Shown here one piece after another: positions 32,275 through 41,509 of a stretch of 64,000 bases of DNA. Below the pieces are notes generated by a model. The model did not search any database. It had not been told where the DNA came from and saw nothing but the letters and a program-made list of their open reading frames with translations. The first letter of the stretch is position 1, and every line of letters starts with the position of its first letter. A program made the position numbers and the translations under genes. This stretch comes from Microbacterium sp. p3-SID336 (lineage in GTDB: Bacteria; Actinomycetota; Actinomycetes; Actinomycetales; Microbacteriaceae): assembly GCF_025143365.1 (NCBI RefSeq), contig NZ_JALXPE010000004.1:1-64000 (forward strand), in the 5' to 3' direction.

Positions 32275-33188
32275 GCCGCGTGCTCGTGGTCGGCGCGACC
32301 GGGATGATCGGCAGTCATGTGGCTGCCGACCTCGCTGCACGGGGGGACGCGGTGACCGTGATGGCCCGGCGGGAACCCTCCGACCGCGACCCGGCCGCCA
32401 TCGCCGGCATGCCCCGGGTGCAGGCGGACTACACCGACCAGGACGCTTCGCCTGCGTTGCTCGACGGCTTCGACGCAGTCGTCTTCGCCGCGGGCAACGA
32501 CATCAGGCACGTGCCCGCCGAGCAGGAGGATGCGGCGTTCTGGGAGCGCACGCAGAGCGTCGGGGTGCCGCGCTTCGCCGCGCTCGCGAAGGCCGCAGGG
32601 GTCGGACGGTTCGTGCAGATCGGCAGCTACTACCACCAGCTGCACCCCGAGTGGACGCAGCGCATCCCGTACGTGGCGGCGCGACGGGACGCCGACGAGC
32701 GGACCCGCGCGCTCAGCGACGAGGGTTTCGCGGCGATCACGCTCAATCCACCGTCCATCGTCGGCGCCGACGAGCGGGGTGTCCGGCGCTTCGCCCGCAT
32801 GGTCGCGTGGACCCGCGGTGAGCTCGACGAGCCCGCCCTGTTCGCACCCCCGGGCGGCACTAACTACCTCTCCGTGCGTTCGCTCTCGCAGGCCGTGCGG
32901 GGCGCGCTCGACGCCGGCGAGGGCGGGCGGGCCTACCTGGTGGGCGACGCGAACCTCACCTACCGCGCCTACTTCCAGCTGCTCGCGGATGCCGCGGGGA
33001 GTCCGCACACGATCGAGGAGCGCGACCGGGAGCACCCGTTCCAGCCGGACCGCTTCATCGTGCAGGGCCGCGGCGCCGTGATCGCCTATGAGCCGGACCC
33101 CGCGGAGACGGCGCTGCTCGGCTACGACCGGGACGATGTGCCGCGTGCGCTGGTCGAGATCGTCAGCGCCGTGGACGCGCTGCGCTGA
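32271..33188 (+). CDS. NAD(P)-binding epimerase/dehydratase-like protein
   Basis: A 305-residue extended/atypical SDR (NAD-dependent epimerase/dehydratase or NmrA-like). GATGMIGSHVAADL (residues 8-21) binds the dinucleotide. A classical YxxxK is not obvious: YYHQLHPEW lies where the active-site Tyr is expected. The gene is coupled to the MaoC gene by ATGA and ends the KstR2-controlled operon. The 3' end overlaps the convergent coaE gene by 26 bases. The substrate is unknown; steroid-type 3-hydroxy dehydrogenase/isomerases belong to the same broad superfamily but no specific match is claimed. Confidence 0.78.
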   Translation: MSRVLVVGATGMIGSHVAADLAARGDAVTVMARREPSDRDPAAIAGMPRVQADYTDQDASPALLDGFDAVVFAAGNDIRHVPAEQEDAAFWERTQSVGVPRFAALAKAAGVGRFVQIGSYYHQLHPEWTQRIPYVAARRDADERTRALSDEGFAAITLNPPSIVGADERGVRRFARMVAWTRGELDEPALFAPPGGTNYLSVRSLSQAVRGALDAGEGGRAYLVGDANLTYRAYFQLLADAAGSPHTIEERDREHPFQPDRFIVQGRGAVIAYEPDPAETALLGYDRDDVPRALVEIVSAVDALR

Positions 33189-33795
33189 GCTGCTCCCACA
33201 GGGCGGCGGCGGCCGCCAGGGTGTCGTCGAGGGTGCCGTCCGTGCGCAGCACCACATCGGCGACGGCCACGCGGTCGGCCTCCTCGCCCTGGGCCCGCAG
33301 CCGCTGCTCGGCCTCGGCGTGGTCGTGGCCGCGGTCCTCCCGCAGCCGCCGCAGCCGCACGTCCTCCGCGGCCTCGACCGTCACCACCAGGTCGTAGGTC
33401 CAGGGCAGCGGCGCGGTCCTCCTGCTCAGCAGCGGGATCTCGTGCACCACGACGCCCGGGCTCGCCACGGCCTCCGCGATGCGGGCCGCGACCTCGTCCA
33501 GGATCGCCGGGCGGAGCAGGGCGTCGTAGCGTCGTCGCAGCTCCGCGTCGGCGAAGACGCGTGCGCCCACGGCCGCCCGGTCCAGTCCGCCGTCCGGTGC
33601 CAGCACCCCGCCCCCGAGCAGTGCGTCGATGCCGGCGAGCAGCGCGGCACCGTCGGCGGTCGTGGGGTCCACCACCGCACGGGCGGCGGCGTCGCCGTCC
33701 ACGATGCGCGCGCCGTGCCCGGCGAGAGCCCGTGCGACCGTGCTCTTGCCAGCGGCGATCCCGCCCGTGAGACCCACCAGGGTCGCGACGGTCAT
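33163..33795 (-). CDS. coaE: Dephospho-CoA kinase
   Basis: Last enzyme of CoA synthesis, phosphorylating the 3'-hydroxyl of dephospho-CoA. The 210-residue protein has the P-loop LTGGIAAGKST (residues 9-19), the ARIVDGDAAAR segment (usual VIDADxxAR), VVHEIPLLS and TVEAAEDVRLRRLREDRG, all family marks. Length is that of single-domain CoaE; the C-terminal GrpB extension found in some actinobacteria is missing. The 3' end overlaps the last gene of the catabolic cluster, marking the end of that region. Confidence 0.92.
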   Translation of the reverse strand: MTVATLVGLTGGIAAGKSTVARALAGHGARIVDGDAAARAVVDPTTADGAALLAGIDALLGGGVLAPDGGLDRAAVGARVFADAELRRRYDALLRPAILDEVAARIAEAVASPGVVVHEIPLLSRRTAPLPWTYDLVVTVEAAEDVRLRRLREDRGHDHAEAEQRLRAQGEEADRVAVADVVLRTDGTLDDTLAAAAALWEQLSAARPRR

Positions 33796-33826
33796 CCGTG
33801 GTGCTCGGCTCTCGGCCGCGGCCGGG

Positions 33827-34336
33827 TCAGGGCCGGACGAAGCGGACCTCGGTCAGGGTCTCGCCGAGGAAGGGCTCGGTGTGCGTGGCGCCGTCGAGAC
33901 GGAAGCCGTTGCGCGTGTAGAAGCGGTGCGCACGCGGGTTGTCCTCGGCCACCCAGAGGTAGAGCGGCTCGTCCTTCTCGACCGCGGCGTCGAACAGCTT
34001 CTGGCCGATGCCGGTGGAGTGGTACGCGTCGAGCAGGTAGATGAAGTACAGCTCACGGAAGGCCGGGGCGTCCTTGTCGCGCGCGGGGCCGGAGCCGACG
34101 AAGCCCACGATCTCCCCGTCGACCAGAGCGGCGTTCATCTTGAAGTCGGGGCCCTGCGAGGCCCAGTGCGTCCACAGCTCGGCCATGCGGCGCGGGGACA
34201 CCTTCTCCAGCGCGGCCTTGCTGATCAGGTGATCGTAGGTCTCGTGCCAGCACTGTGCGTGCACGCGACCGAGGGCTTCCGTGTCCACATCACGGACCGG
34301 GCGGACGATGACATCGGGCTGGGCTTCGGCGCTCAT
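33827..34336 (-). CDS. GNAT family N-acetyltransferase
   Basis: A 169-residue GNAT protein. The acetyl-CoA site is in YLLDAYHSTGIGQKLFDAA (motif A, Q/R-x-x-G-x-G/A variant at about 103-118) and ending motif LWVAEDNPRAHRFYTRNGF is typical. It starts at ATG with TAGAGT six bases upstream and no ribosome site, so it is probably leaderless. It sits 31 bases upstream of coaE and may be cotranscribed with it. Substrate unknown. Confidence 0.85.
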   Translation of the reverse strand: MSAEAQPDVIVRPVRDVDTEALGRVHAQCWHETYDHLISKAALEKVSPRRMAELWTHWASQGPDFKMNAALVDGEIVGFVGSGPARDKDAPAFRELYFIYLLDAYHSTGIGQKLFDAAVEKDEPLYLWVAEDNPRAHRFYTRNGFRLDGATHTEPFLGETLTEVRFVRP

Positions 34337-34342
34337 GCGGTG

Positions 34343-34348
34343 ACTCTA
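34343..34348 (-). promoter_or_regulatory. -10 box for leaderless GNAT gene
   Basis: On the minus strand TAGAGT is followed by six bases and then the ATG of the acetyltransferase, the same layout as other leaderless genes in this window. Confidence 0.5.
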
Positions 34349-34467
34349 CGCGCGGCTCCGTGAAAATCGGAAATCCACCGGAGGGCCCTCGCGGAGCCCC
34401 GGCGTGGGCTAGAGGATCCGCACAACGATATTCACGGTTCGTGCGCCGATGGCTACGATCGATCCTC

Positions 34468-35028
34468 GTGAATGTGATCTGGCGGACCCTCCTCGTGATC
34501 CTCGGTGCGCGGCGTCGCGTGCGGCAAGGGAAGACCCTCGATCCGACGGCCGTGGGCAGCGTCACCGTCACCACGCTCCCCACGGACCTCGACATCCTGC
34601 GGCACATGAACAACGGACGCTATCTCTCCCTGTTCGACCTCGGGCGGTGGGACCACCTGATCCGCACCGGACTGTTCGACGTGATGAAGCAGCGCAGCTG
34701 GTATGCGGTCGTGTCCAGTGAGACGATCACGTTCCGCAAGTCGCTGCAGCTGTGGCAGCGCTTCGAGGTGCAGTCCCGGTTCATCGGGCACGACGACAGG
34801 GCACTGTTCCTGGAGCACCGCGCCGTGGTCGACGGCGAGGTGTACGCGCGGGCCATCGTGCGCGCCCGCGTACTGCGTCGCTCCGGCGGCACGGTCAGCA
34901 ACGAGGAGCTGTTCGCCGCGGTCGGCCGCCCGGACGGCGTGCCGGAGATCGACGCGTGGGTGCACGTCTGGGCGGCCGCCTCCGCGCTCCCGCCCGTGCG
35001 CACTCCGGCCCCCAGCATCTGGAACTGA
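34468..35028 (+). CDS. Acyl-CoA thioesterase (hotdog fold, THEM6-like)
   Basis: A 186-residue single-hotdog protein. LPTDLDILRHMNNGRYLSLFDLGRWD contains the conserved HMNNG region (about residue 40) of 4HBT-type thioesterases; the Asp/Asn near it would position the thioester. The GTG at 34468 gives an N-terminus VNVIWRTLLVIL typical of actinobacterial relatives, and TACGAT lies eight bases upstream. A GTG nine codons earlier is an alternative. Expected to release free acids from acyl-CoA; substrate unknown. Confidence 0.75.
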   Translation: MNVIWRTLLVILGARRRVRQGKTLDPTAVGSVTVTTLPTDLDILRHMNNGRYLSLFDLGRWDHLIRTGLFDVMKQRSWYAVVSSETITFRKSLQLWQRFEVQSRFIGHDDRALFLEHRAVVDGEVYARAIVRARVLRRSGGTVSNEELFAAVGRPDGVPEIDAWVHVWAAASALPPVRTPAPSIWN

Positions 35029-35072
35029 CGCGCGGCGGGTATCGACGAACTCCCCGCACGTCCTCTTGCCGA

Positions 35073-35078
35073 TATGTT
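35073..35078 (+). promoter_or_regulatory. -10 box for leaderless membrane-protein gene
   Basis: TATGTT lies six bases before the GTG start of the large membrane protein. No ribosome site is present. Confidence 0.55.
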
Positions 35079-35084
35079 GGTCGC

Positions 35085-36485
35085 GTGCTGGCCATCCTGA
35101 CGACTGCCGGGCGCGTGCTGTTGCGGCACTGGCCCGCGCTGATGGCGTGGTATCTGGCCGGCGTCCTCGTGCACTACGTCGTCACCGAGCTCGCCGGCTT
35201 CGTCGGGGCGTCCTCGGCCACGCTGGGCTTCCTGGTGCTGCCGATCGCCATCCTCGCGCGACTCATCAGCCTCGTCGCGATGTTCCTCGTGCTGCGCGAC
35301 GGCCTCCGCAACCTGCAGGAGGTCGCACCGCTTCCCGAGGCTCCCGCCGAGCGGCGACGGACGTTCCTCGCGGCCCTGCTCGCGGGCATCCTCCCGTTCT
35401 TCGCCGTCTACTGGGCGCAGGGACTGCTCGGTGAGGACGTGCGCGCCTACTCCGCCAGGGCTCTGGAGGTGCGCAACGGCATCGTCTGGACGGCGAGCGT
35501 GAACGGCGAAGGGCCGGTGAGCGCAGACGACACCATCCTGAACCTGCCGCTCAACGGGTGGACCGTCGCGATCATCGTGCTGGCCTTCGCCGGGCGGTGG
35601 GCGTGGTCGAAGTGGTCGGCGAAGCTCGCGGCCTGGCTGTCGCCGGTGGCGGTGTACTTCGAGGTCGTCTGGGTCTTCTTCTCGGTCATGCTGCTGGGTG
35701 ACGTCTTCGAGGCCGTGCGCGCCTGGGTCGACAGCCGCGCGGCGGTCGCCTTCCTGGAGGACGTGCGCGAGCGGATGCTGGACGCCGTGGCGCCGCTGCG
35801 CTGGCTCTGGGAGGGCATCGGCTGGGTGCTCACGGAGGCCGGGCCCGTGCTGCTCGCCCCGCTCGCCTGGCTCACGATCGCCGGGGTCGTCTTCGGCCAG
35901 GCCATCGTCGCGGAGAAGCTGCGCGTCGAGAACCAGTTCCTGTCCCGCTTCCGTCAGCACGCGGAGGCGATCCCCAACCCGCTCGTGCGGCGGCTGCGCG
36001 ACCTCGGCGACGAGCTGGGCGCGCGATTCCGGCCCATCGGCCGCGCCCTCCTGCTGATGTGGCGGGCCGGTCCCCTGCTCGTGGGGTCGTACGCCCTGCT
36101 GTACGTCATCGTGAAGGCTCTCGAGTCCTTCCTCGCGTTCGGCGTGACAAGGCTGATCGGTCCGCACGACTACGTCTTCTGGGCGATCGCGACGCCCCTC
36201 GTCTCCCTCGTGCCGCTGCTGCTCGTGGAGCCGGTGCGCATCGCCGTGATCAGCGGCGCGTACGACGCCACGCTCGGGCGCCTGCGTCGCAAGCAGCAGG
36301 AGCGGGGCGACAGCACGACCGCATCGGCGGCGGAGACCGAGATGCGCGCGGTGGCCGATGCCGCCGGGCTGCTGCCCTCTTCCGTGGACGCGGTCGCGGC
36401 CGCCATGGTCACCGCGCCGCCCCGTGACGGCGTCGGCGGTCAGAGCTCGAACGCGAACCTGAGGAACGAGCCGCCGGCGTCGTAG
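35085..36485 (+). CDS. Polytopic membrane protein of unknown function
   Basis: A 466-residue integral membrane protein with roughly seven to eight hydrophobic segments: a pair in the first 80 residues, one at about 105, one at 165, one at 195, a pair near 265, and two at 330-385. Between them lie charged amphipathic stretches such as residues 225-245. The last 70 residues are hydrophilic with a basic patch (LRRKQQERGD). No family is recognised. The GTG start follows a leaderless -10 box. Its 3' end overlaps the convergent gene by 46 bases. Confidence 0.75.
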   Translation: MLAILTTAGRVLLRHWPALMAWYLAGVLVHYVVTELAGFVGASSATLGFLVLPIAILARLISLVAMFLVLRDGLRNLQEVAPLPEAPAERRRTFLAALLAGILPFFAVYWAQGLLGEDVRAYSARALEVRNGIVWTASVNGEGPVSADDTILNLPLNGWTVAIIVLAFAGRWAWSKWSAKLAAWLSPVAVYFEVVWVFFSVMLLGDVFEAVRAWVDSRAAVAFLEDVRERMLDAVAPLRWLWEGIGWVLTEAGPVLLAPLAWLTIAGVVFGQAIVAEKLRVENQFLSRFRQHAEAIPNPLVRRLRDLGDELGARFRPIGRALLLMWRAGPLLVGSYALLYVIVKALESFLAFGVTRLIGPHDYVFWAIATPLVSLVPLLLVEPVRIAVISGAYDATLGRLRRKQQERGDSTTASAAETEMRAVADAAGLLPSSVDAVAAAMVTAPPRDGVGGQSSNANLRNEPPAS

Positions 36486-37045
36486 GGGCGGACGTCCACC
36501 CAGAAGGGCCCCTCCGCATCCTCCGGCACCACGAACGGCACGATGAGCTCGTACGGGCTGAGCTGATCCGCGAGGCATGTCTCCGGCTCGTCCGCACTCC
36601 AGGGCAGCCCGATCTCGAGTCGCACCGGTCGCCACTCCCGACTGGTGGACTGCTCCACGAGGCGCGGCGTCTCGCACGAGACGCCTTCGGCGCTGGCATC
36701 CACCGGCACGGCGACGGCGATCAGGCGGGTGTCTTCGGGCACGTCGAGGCCCGAGACGTCGTCGACCTCTCCGCCCCGCACCGGCCCCCAGACGGCGCCG
36801 ACCAGCTCCGCATCGTCGCCGTCCCCGACCTCCACCGGCGTGACCGCGCGGGCGCCGAATCCGAAGTACTGGTACCACTCCTGCCAGCCGACCGCAACGG
36901 CCGTGGCAGGGGCGAGCAGCACCAGGGCGACCAGCGCGAGGCGATTGCGGCGCCACCACCCCTGGCGTGCGACGGGCGCGTCTACCGGCTCGGGTGGGGG
37001 CGTCGTCGGGGTCGAGGGTCTGAGCGGGGGAGGGATCGTCATCAT
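36440..37045 (-). CDS. Membrane-anchored protein of unknown function
   Basis: A 201-residue protein with a Pro-rich cytoplasmic N-terminus (residues 1-30), one membrane segment (LALVALVLLAPATAVAVGW, about 35-53) and an extracytoplasmic beta-rich domain with two cysteines (VSCETP, ETCLAD) that may pair. Last gene of a three-gene operon of similar architecture, coupled by ATGA. No family is recognised. Confidence 0.75.
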   Translation of the reverse strand: MMTIPPPLRPSTPTTPPPEPVDAPVARQGWWRRNRLALVALVLLAPATAVAVGWQEWYQYFGFGARAVTPVEVGDGDDAELVGAVWGPVRGGEVDDVSGLDVPEDTRLIAVAVPVDASAEGVSCETPRLVEQSTSREWRPVRLEIGLPWSADEPETCLADQLSPYELIVPFVVPEDAEGPFWVDVRPYDAGGSFLRFAFEL

Positions 37046-37602
37046 CGTGCCCAGCCGTTCTCGTCGAGCAGCACCTCGGCGTCGACCGGGAGCTCCGTCA
37101 GGTCGATCGGCAGCTCGATCACGCCGTCGAGCAGGACCTCGCTGCCGCCGGCCCCTGGCACCCCCAGTCGCAGGGTCGCGCGCTCGTCCGTCACATCGTC
37201 CGGAAGCTCGAAGGCGAGGGTCCCGGCACGTGGCACCCCGGTCACGAGCGCCTGCTGGAAGAAGGTCGCGCCGCGCTCAGTCGCGCTGAAGGTGCGGTCG
37301 CCCACCGCGAGCTCGGCCAGGCGCAGCGTGCTCAGGTCCTGCGTCACCCGGGTCGCCGCCTCCACGTCCACCACGAGCCAGGTACCGTCGGCCGACCACC
37401 CCTTCGTGTCGGTGATGCGCTCGGCGAGCCGCACGTCGGTCACCGTGGCGGTGAGGTTGCGGACGGCGGCGGGCTCGCCGACCGTGGCGACCTGCGGGAA
37501 CGGGGCGGTGCCGGCGTCGTCGGGCAGCGTGAGCTTCGACACGCCCCAGGCTGCAGCGAGCAGCGCCGCGGTGAGCAGCCAGATCAGCACGGTCTTCTTC
37601 AC
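37042..37602 (-). CDS. Membrane-anchored or secreted protein, DUF4352-like
   Basis: A 186-residue protein with an N-terminal signal/anchor (KKTVLIWLLTAALLAAAWG) and an immunoglobulin-like beta domain. VRNLTATVTDVRLAER and TWLVVDVEAATRV resemble the strands of telomeric-repeat-factor-like DUF4352 domains, a tentative match. Four-base overlaps link it to both neighbours. Role unknown; the operon encodes three related anchored domains. Confidence 0.7.
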   Translation of the reverse strand: MKKTVLIWLLTAALLAAAWGVSKLTLPDDAGTAPFPQVATVGEPAAVRNLTATVTDVRLAERITDTKGWSADGTWLVVDVEAATRVTQDLSTLRLAELAVGDRTFSATERGATFFQQALVTGVPRAGTLAFELPDDVTDERATLRLGVPGAGGSEVLLDGVIELPIDLTELPVDAEVLLDENGWAR

Positions 37603-38294
37603 GGAGCCGCCACCTCCTCGACCGTGGCGGTGAGCGTCGCGCCGACGCGGACGTCGTCCCAGTAGTCGCCGCGGATGACGCTCTGGCCGACGTAGTGGGT
37701 CGAGTCGGGCAGCGTGAGCGCGAGCTCCTCGCCGTCGCGCACGTCATCGGGGCCGACGAGCCAGGCGAGCAGCAGGCGGGCCGGCACATCCGGCTGCAGC
37801 ATCGGCGCGGCCAGTCCGTCGTCGGCGCGGGAGACCGTCGGCTTCTCGTCGAACCCCTCGATCCGGATGCCGTCGACGACAGCGGAGGTGGGGGAGATCG
37901 ACGTGGAGCCGCGCGGCTTCGGGAACGTGTTCACGACGTCCACGGTCACCACGAGCAGGCGCTCACCCTTCTCCTCGTCGGGGAACAGGGCCGCCATGCC
38001 GCGGTCGTCGCGCAGCTCCACACCCACCACGGACAGCTCCAGGTCGGAGCCCGTGTAGGTGTCGCCGACCTCCAGTGCCGGGATCGGATCGACGGCCGCG
38101 GCTTCGAGTCCGCCGAAGACGGCCGTGCCCGCGAGCAGCAGCGCACCGGCGCCGGTGATCAGCCACGACGTCGGGATGAGGTCGATGCTGCGTCGCGCCC
38201 AGCCGAGCACCTTCGCGCGGGCATCCGGGGGCGACGAGCTCGCGCGGGGGCCGGTGTGCGGCGGCGCCGTCCCCTCCGGCGGTGTCGTGGTCAC
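37599..38294 (-). CDS. Membrane-anchored protein of unknown function
   Basis: A 231-residue protein with a Pro-rich cytoplasmic tail (residues 1-35), a membrane segment (WLITGAGALLLAGTAVFGG, about 55) and an extracytoplasmic domain containing LELSVVGVELRDD and RLLVVTVDVVNTF, again a DUF4352-like pattern. First gene of the three-gene operon. GTG start follows a TATGCT box with six bases between, so it is likely leaderless. Divergent from pntA. Confidence 0.72.
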   Translation of the reverse strand: MTTTPPEGTAPPHTGPRASSSPPDARAKVLGWARRSIDLIPTSWLITGAGALLLAGTAVFGGLEAAAVDPIPALEVGDTYTGSDLELSVVGVELRDDRGMAALFPDEEKGERLLVVTVDVVNTFPKPRGSTSISPTSAVVDGIRIEGFDEKPTVSRADDGLAAPMLQPDVPARLLLAWLVGPDDVRDGEELALTLPDSTHYVGQSVIRGDYWDDVRVGATLTATVEEVAAP

Positions 38295-38300
38295 GGCAAC

Positions 38301-38306
38301 AGCATA
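38301..38306 (-). promoter_or_regulatory. -10 box for leaderless anchored-protein operon
   Basis: On the minus strand TATGCT is followed by six bases and the GTG start of the three-gene operon. Confidence 0.55.
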
Positions 38307-38398
38307 GGGGCGGTCGCGGTCTGACGGTTTCCGCAAGAACGCCGGTTCTTTCCCCGTCACAGAGCCGGAAGCGGGGCGGATGCGCCGCGGCCCGTCAG

Positions 38399-38404
38399 TA
38401 CTGT
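38399..38404 (+). promoter_or_regulatory. Possible -10 box for pntAB
   Basis: TACTGT lies about 69 bases before the pntA start. A matching -35 is not clear, so this is tentative. Confidence 0.3.
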
Positions 38405-38472
38405 GAGCGAAAAGCGAGGGGTGAGGACGCCCCCGGGAACCCCGTCGATGCGGACGGGTGGAGGAGGATGCA

Positions 38473-40014
38473 GTGGCAGTCATCGGCATCGTGCGGGAGC
38501 CTGCGGGCGAAGCACGGGTCTCGGCCACCCCGGCGACGGTCGCGTCGCTGCGGAAGCTGGGACACACGGTCAGGGTCGAGCGGGGAGCGGGCGCCGACGC
38601 GTCCTACCCCGACACCGAGTACGAGACGGCGGGGGCCGCGCTCACGGATCGCGCAGGGGCGTGGGGGAGCGAGATCGTGCTCGCCATCACCGCACCCGGC
38701 GCGGACGAGATCGCGCTGCTCGCGCCGGGGTCCACGCTGATCGCCCTGCTCTCGCCCGCGCTGCGGCCCGAGCTGCTGCAGGACCTGGCCGCTCGCGGAG
38801 TGACCGCGCTCGCGCTCGACGCCGTGCCGCGCATCTCGCGGGCGCAGTCGATGGACGTGCTCAGCTCGATGGCCAACATCGCCGGATACCGCGCCGTCGT
38901 CGAGGCCGCGCACGAGTTCGGCCGCTTCTTCACGGGTCAGGTGACCGCGGCGGGCAAGGTCCCACCGGCGACCGTGCTGGTGGCGGGTGCCGGGGTCGCG
39001 GGGCTCGCGGCCATCGGCGCCGCGTCGAGCCTCGGCGCGATCGTGCGCGCGACCGACCCGCGCCCCGAGGTCGCCGACCAGGTCACGTCCATCGGCGGCA
39101 CCTACCTTCCGGTTGACGTGGAGGTCGCGGCCTCCGCCGACGGCTACGCCAAGGCCACGAGCGCCGACTACGACCGCCGTGCGGCGGAGATCTACACCGA
39201 GCAGGCGGCCCAGGTCGACATCATCATCACCACCGCGCTCATCCCCGGCAGGGCAGCCCCGCGACTCATCACGGCGTCCGACGTCGCCCTCATGAAGCCG
39301 GGCAGCGTGATCGTCGACATGGCGGCGGGGCAGGGCGGCAACGTGGAGGGATCCGTCGCGGGCGAGCGCGTCGTCACGTCGAACGGCGTCGTCATCCTCG
39401 GCTACACCGACCTGGCGTCGCGACTGGCCACGCAGGCCTCCCAGCTGTACGGCACGAACCTCGCGAACCTCGTGGCCCTGCTCACCCCGGGCAAGGACGG
39501 GGTGCTCGCGATCGACGAGGCCGACGTGGTGCAGCGCGCGGTCACCGTCGTCCGCGACGGCGAGGTGACGTGGCCGCCGCCCGCCGTGGCGGTGGCAGCC
39601 GCCCCGGCCTCCGGCCCTGCTGCTCCCGCAGCCGAGGCGCCGGCCCCGCCGAAGCACGTGTCCGCGGCGCGACGGGTGCTGCTGATCGTGGTCGGCATCG
39701 CCGCCCTCTTCGCGGTCAATGCGGTCGCGCCGCCGCCGCTGCCGCAGCACTTCACGGTGCTCGTGCTCTCCGTCGTGATCGGGTTCTCCGTGATCGGCCG
39801 GGTGCATCACGCGCTGCACACCCCGCTCATGTCGGTGACCAACGCGATCTCGGGCGTCATCGTGGTGGGGGCGATGCTGCAGATCACCTCGCCCGTGCCC
39901 CTCGTGCAGGTGCTCGCCGCGATCGCGGTGCTGCTGGCGTCCATCAACATCTTCGGCGGCTTCGCGGTCACGCGTCGCATGCTCGCCATGTTCACGAAGG
40001 GCGGCCAGAAGTGA
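38473..40014 (+). CDS. pntA: NAD(P) transhydrogenase alpha subunit
   Basis: Proton-translocating transhydrogenase alpha subunit, 513 residues, like E. coli PntA (510). Residues 1-370 are the NAD-binding domain I ([16 protein letters not shown] at the start, [18 protein letters not shown] near 177, the RATDPRPEV loop). A Pro/Ala linker follows (about 378-398), then four membrane helices (400-505). The GTG is selected because GGAGGAGGA lies about five bases upstream; an earlier GTG lies inside that ribosome site. The stop overlaps pntB (GTGA). With PntB it makes NADPH from NADH using the proton gradient. Confidence 0.93.
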   Translation: MAVIGIVREPAGEARVSATPATVASLRKLGHTVRVERGAGADASYPDTEYETAGAALTDRAGAWGSEIVLAITAPGADEIALLAPGSTLIALLSPALRPELLQDLAARGVTALALDAVPRISRAQSMDVLSSMANIAGYRAVVEAAHEFGRFFTGQVTAAGKVPPATVLVAGAGVAGLAAIGAASSLGAIVRATDPRPEVADQVTSIGGTYLPVDVEVAASADGYAKATSADYDRRAAEIYTEQAAQVDIIITTALIPGRAAPRLITASDVALMKPGSVIVDMAAGQGGNVEGSVAGERVVTSNGVVILGYTDLASRLATQASQLYGTNLANLVALLTPGKDGVLAIDEADVVQRAVTVVRDGEVTWPPPAVAVAAAPASGPAAPAAEAPAPPKHVSAARRVLLIVVGIAALFAVNAVAPPPLPQHFTVLVLSVVIGFSVIGRVHHALHTPLMSVTNAISGVIVVGAMLQITSPVPLVQVLAAIAVLLASINIFGGFAVTRRMLAMFTKGGQK

Positions 40015-41408
40015 CCGTCGACGCGCTCGCCGGCGCGGCCTACATCGTCGCCGCGCTGCTGTTCATCCTCAGTCTCACCGGTCTCAGCCGGCACGAGTCC
40101 GCCCGCGCCGGTGTGATCTACGGCATCTCCGGCATGACCCTGGCGCTGCTCGCCACCGCGGGCCTGACGATCGCGGGCGCCTGGAGCACCGGCGCCTTCC
40201 TGGGCCTCGGGCTGCTCGTCGTCGCCGTGCTCCTCGGCGCCGCGATCGGGCTGTGGCGGGCCAGGGTCGTGGAGATGACGGGCATGCCGGAGCTGATCGC
40301 CCTGCTGCACAGCTTCGTGGGTCTGGCCGCCGTGCTCGTCGGGTGGAACGGCTATCTCGCTCACCCCGCGCTCGCCCCGGAGCTGGTCGGCATCCACAAT
40401 GCCGAGATCTTCATCGGCATCTTCATCGGCGGCGTCACGTTCACCGGCTCCATCGTCGCGTTCCTGAAGCTCTCGGCGCGCATCTCCTCGAGGCCGCTCA
40501 TGCTGCCGGGGAAGAACGCCCTGAACGTCGGCGCGGTCCTCGCGTTCGTGGCCCTCACCGTGTGGTTCGTCGCCGACCAGCAGCTGTGGCTGCTCATCGC
40601 GGTCACCGTGTTGTCCTTCGCGCTCGGCTGGCACCTCGTCGCCTCGATCGGCGGCGGCGACATGCCGGTGGTCGTCTCGATGCTGAACAGCTACTCGGGA
40701 TGGGCGGCCGCCGCGGCCGGCTTCCTGCTGAACAACGACCTGCTGATCGTCACCGGGGCGCTGGTCGGCTCGTCGGGCGCGTACCTCTCCTATGTCATGT
40801 GCAAGGCCATGAACCGGTCGTTCCTGTCGGTCATCGCCGGCGGCTTCGGCATCGCGGCCCCGAGCGCCGACGACGCCGACCACGGCGAGCACCGCGAGGT
40901 CACCGCCGAGGGCGCCGCCGAGCTGCTCTCCGCCGCGCGCAGCGTGGTGATCACCCCGGGCTACGGCATGGCGGTCGCGCAGGCGCAGTACCCGGTCGCC
41001 GACCTCGTGCGCCGGCTGCGCGAGCGCGGGGTGGACGTGCGCTTCGGCATCCACCCCGTCGCCGGCCGACTGCCGGGGCACATGAACGTGCTGCTCGCCG
41101 AGGCCAAGGTGCCGTACGACATCGTGCTGAGCATGGAGGAGATCAACGACGACCTCGCGGCGACCTCCGTCGTGCTCGTGATCGGCGCGAACGACACCGT
41201 GAACCCGGCCGCCGCCGAGGACCCGGGGAGCCCCATCGCGGGCATGCCCGTGCTGCGCGTGTGGGAGGCGGAGAACGTGATCGTGTTCAAGCGCTCCATG
41301 GCCGCCGGGTACGCGGGCGTGCAGAACCCGCTGTTCTTCCGGGAGAACGCGTCGATGCTGTTCGGCGACGCGAAGCAGCGCGTGGAGGACATCATCGCGG
41401 CGCTGTGA
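40011..41408 (+). CDS. pntB: NAD(P) transhydrogenase beta subunit
   Basis: A 465-residue beta subunit (E. coli PntB 462). Nine or so membrane helices in the first 280 residues include [16 protein letters not shown] and MCKAMNRSF. The C-terminal domain III binds NADP(H): [11 protein letters not shown] near 316, [20 protein letters not shown] near 345 and [12 protein letters not shown] near 393. Starts at GTG in a four-base overlap with pntA. A strong hairpin follows the stop. Confidence 0.94.
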   Translation: MTVDALAGAAYIVAALLFILSLTGLSRHESARAGVIYGISGMTLALLATAGLTIAGAWSTGAFLGLGLLVVAVLLGAAIGLWRARVVEMTGMPELIALLHSFVGLAAVLVGWNGYLAHPALAPELVGIHNAEIFIGIFIGGVTFTGSIVAFLKLSARISSRPLMLPGKNALNVGAVLAFVALTVWFVADQQLWLLIAVTVLSFALGWHLVASIGGGDMPVVVSMLNSYSGWAAAAAGFLLNNDLLIVTGALVGSSGAYLSYVMCKAMNRSFLSVIAGGFGIAAPSADDADHGEHREVTAEGAAELLSAARSVVITPGYGMAVAQAQYPVADLVRRLRERGVDVRFGIHPVAGRLPGHMNVLLAEAKVPYDIVLSMEEINDDLAATSVVLVIGANDTVNPAAAEDPGSPIAGMPVLRVWEAENVIVFKRSMAAGYAGVQNPLFFRENASMLFGDAKQRVEDIIAAL

Positions 41409-41423
41409 CGGCTCCACCCCCCT

Positions 41424-41469
41424 CCACCCCGGTCCGTCCGCGCAGGTTTCTGCGGCAGGACCGGGGTGG
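41424..41469. terminator. Hairpin after pntB
   Basis: Twelve-base perfect inverted repeat (CCACCCCGGTCC / GGACCGGGGTGG) encloses a second small stem GCAG-GTTT-CTGC. There is no U-tract, but position just after pntB suggests termination. Confidence 0.6.
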
Positions 41470-41496
41470 GCCCGTGCCAGGAGAGGACTCCGGATC

Positions 41497-41502
41497 TAGG
41501 GT
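41497..41502 (+). promoter_or_regulatory. -10 box for putA
   Basis: TAGGGT lies seven bases before the putA ATG, giving a probably leaderless transcript. An AGGAGAGG sequence further upstream is too far to act as a ribosome site. Confidence 0.5.
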
Positions 41503-41509
41503 GAGCATC

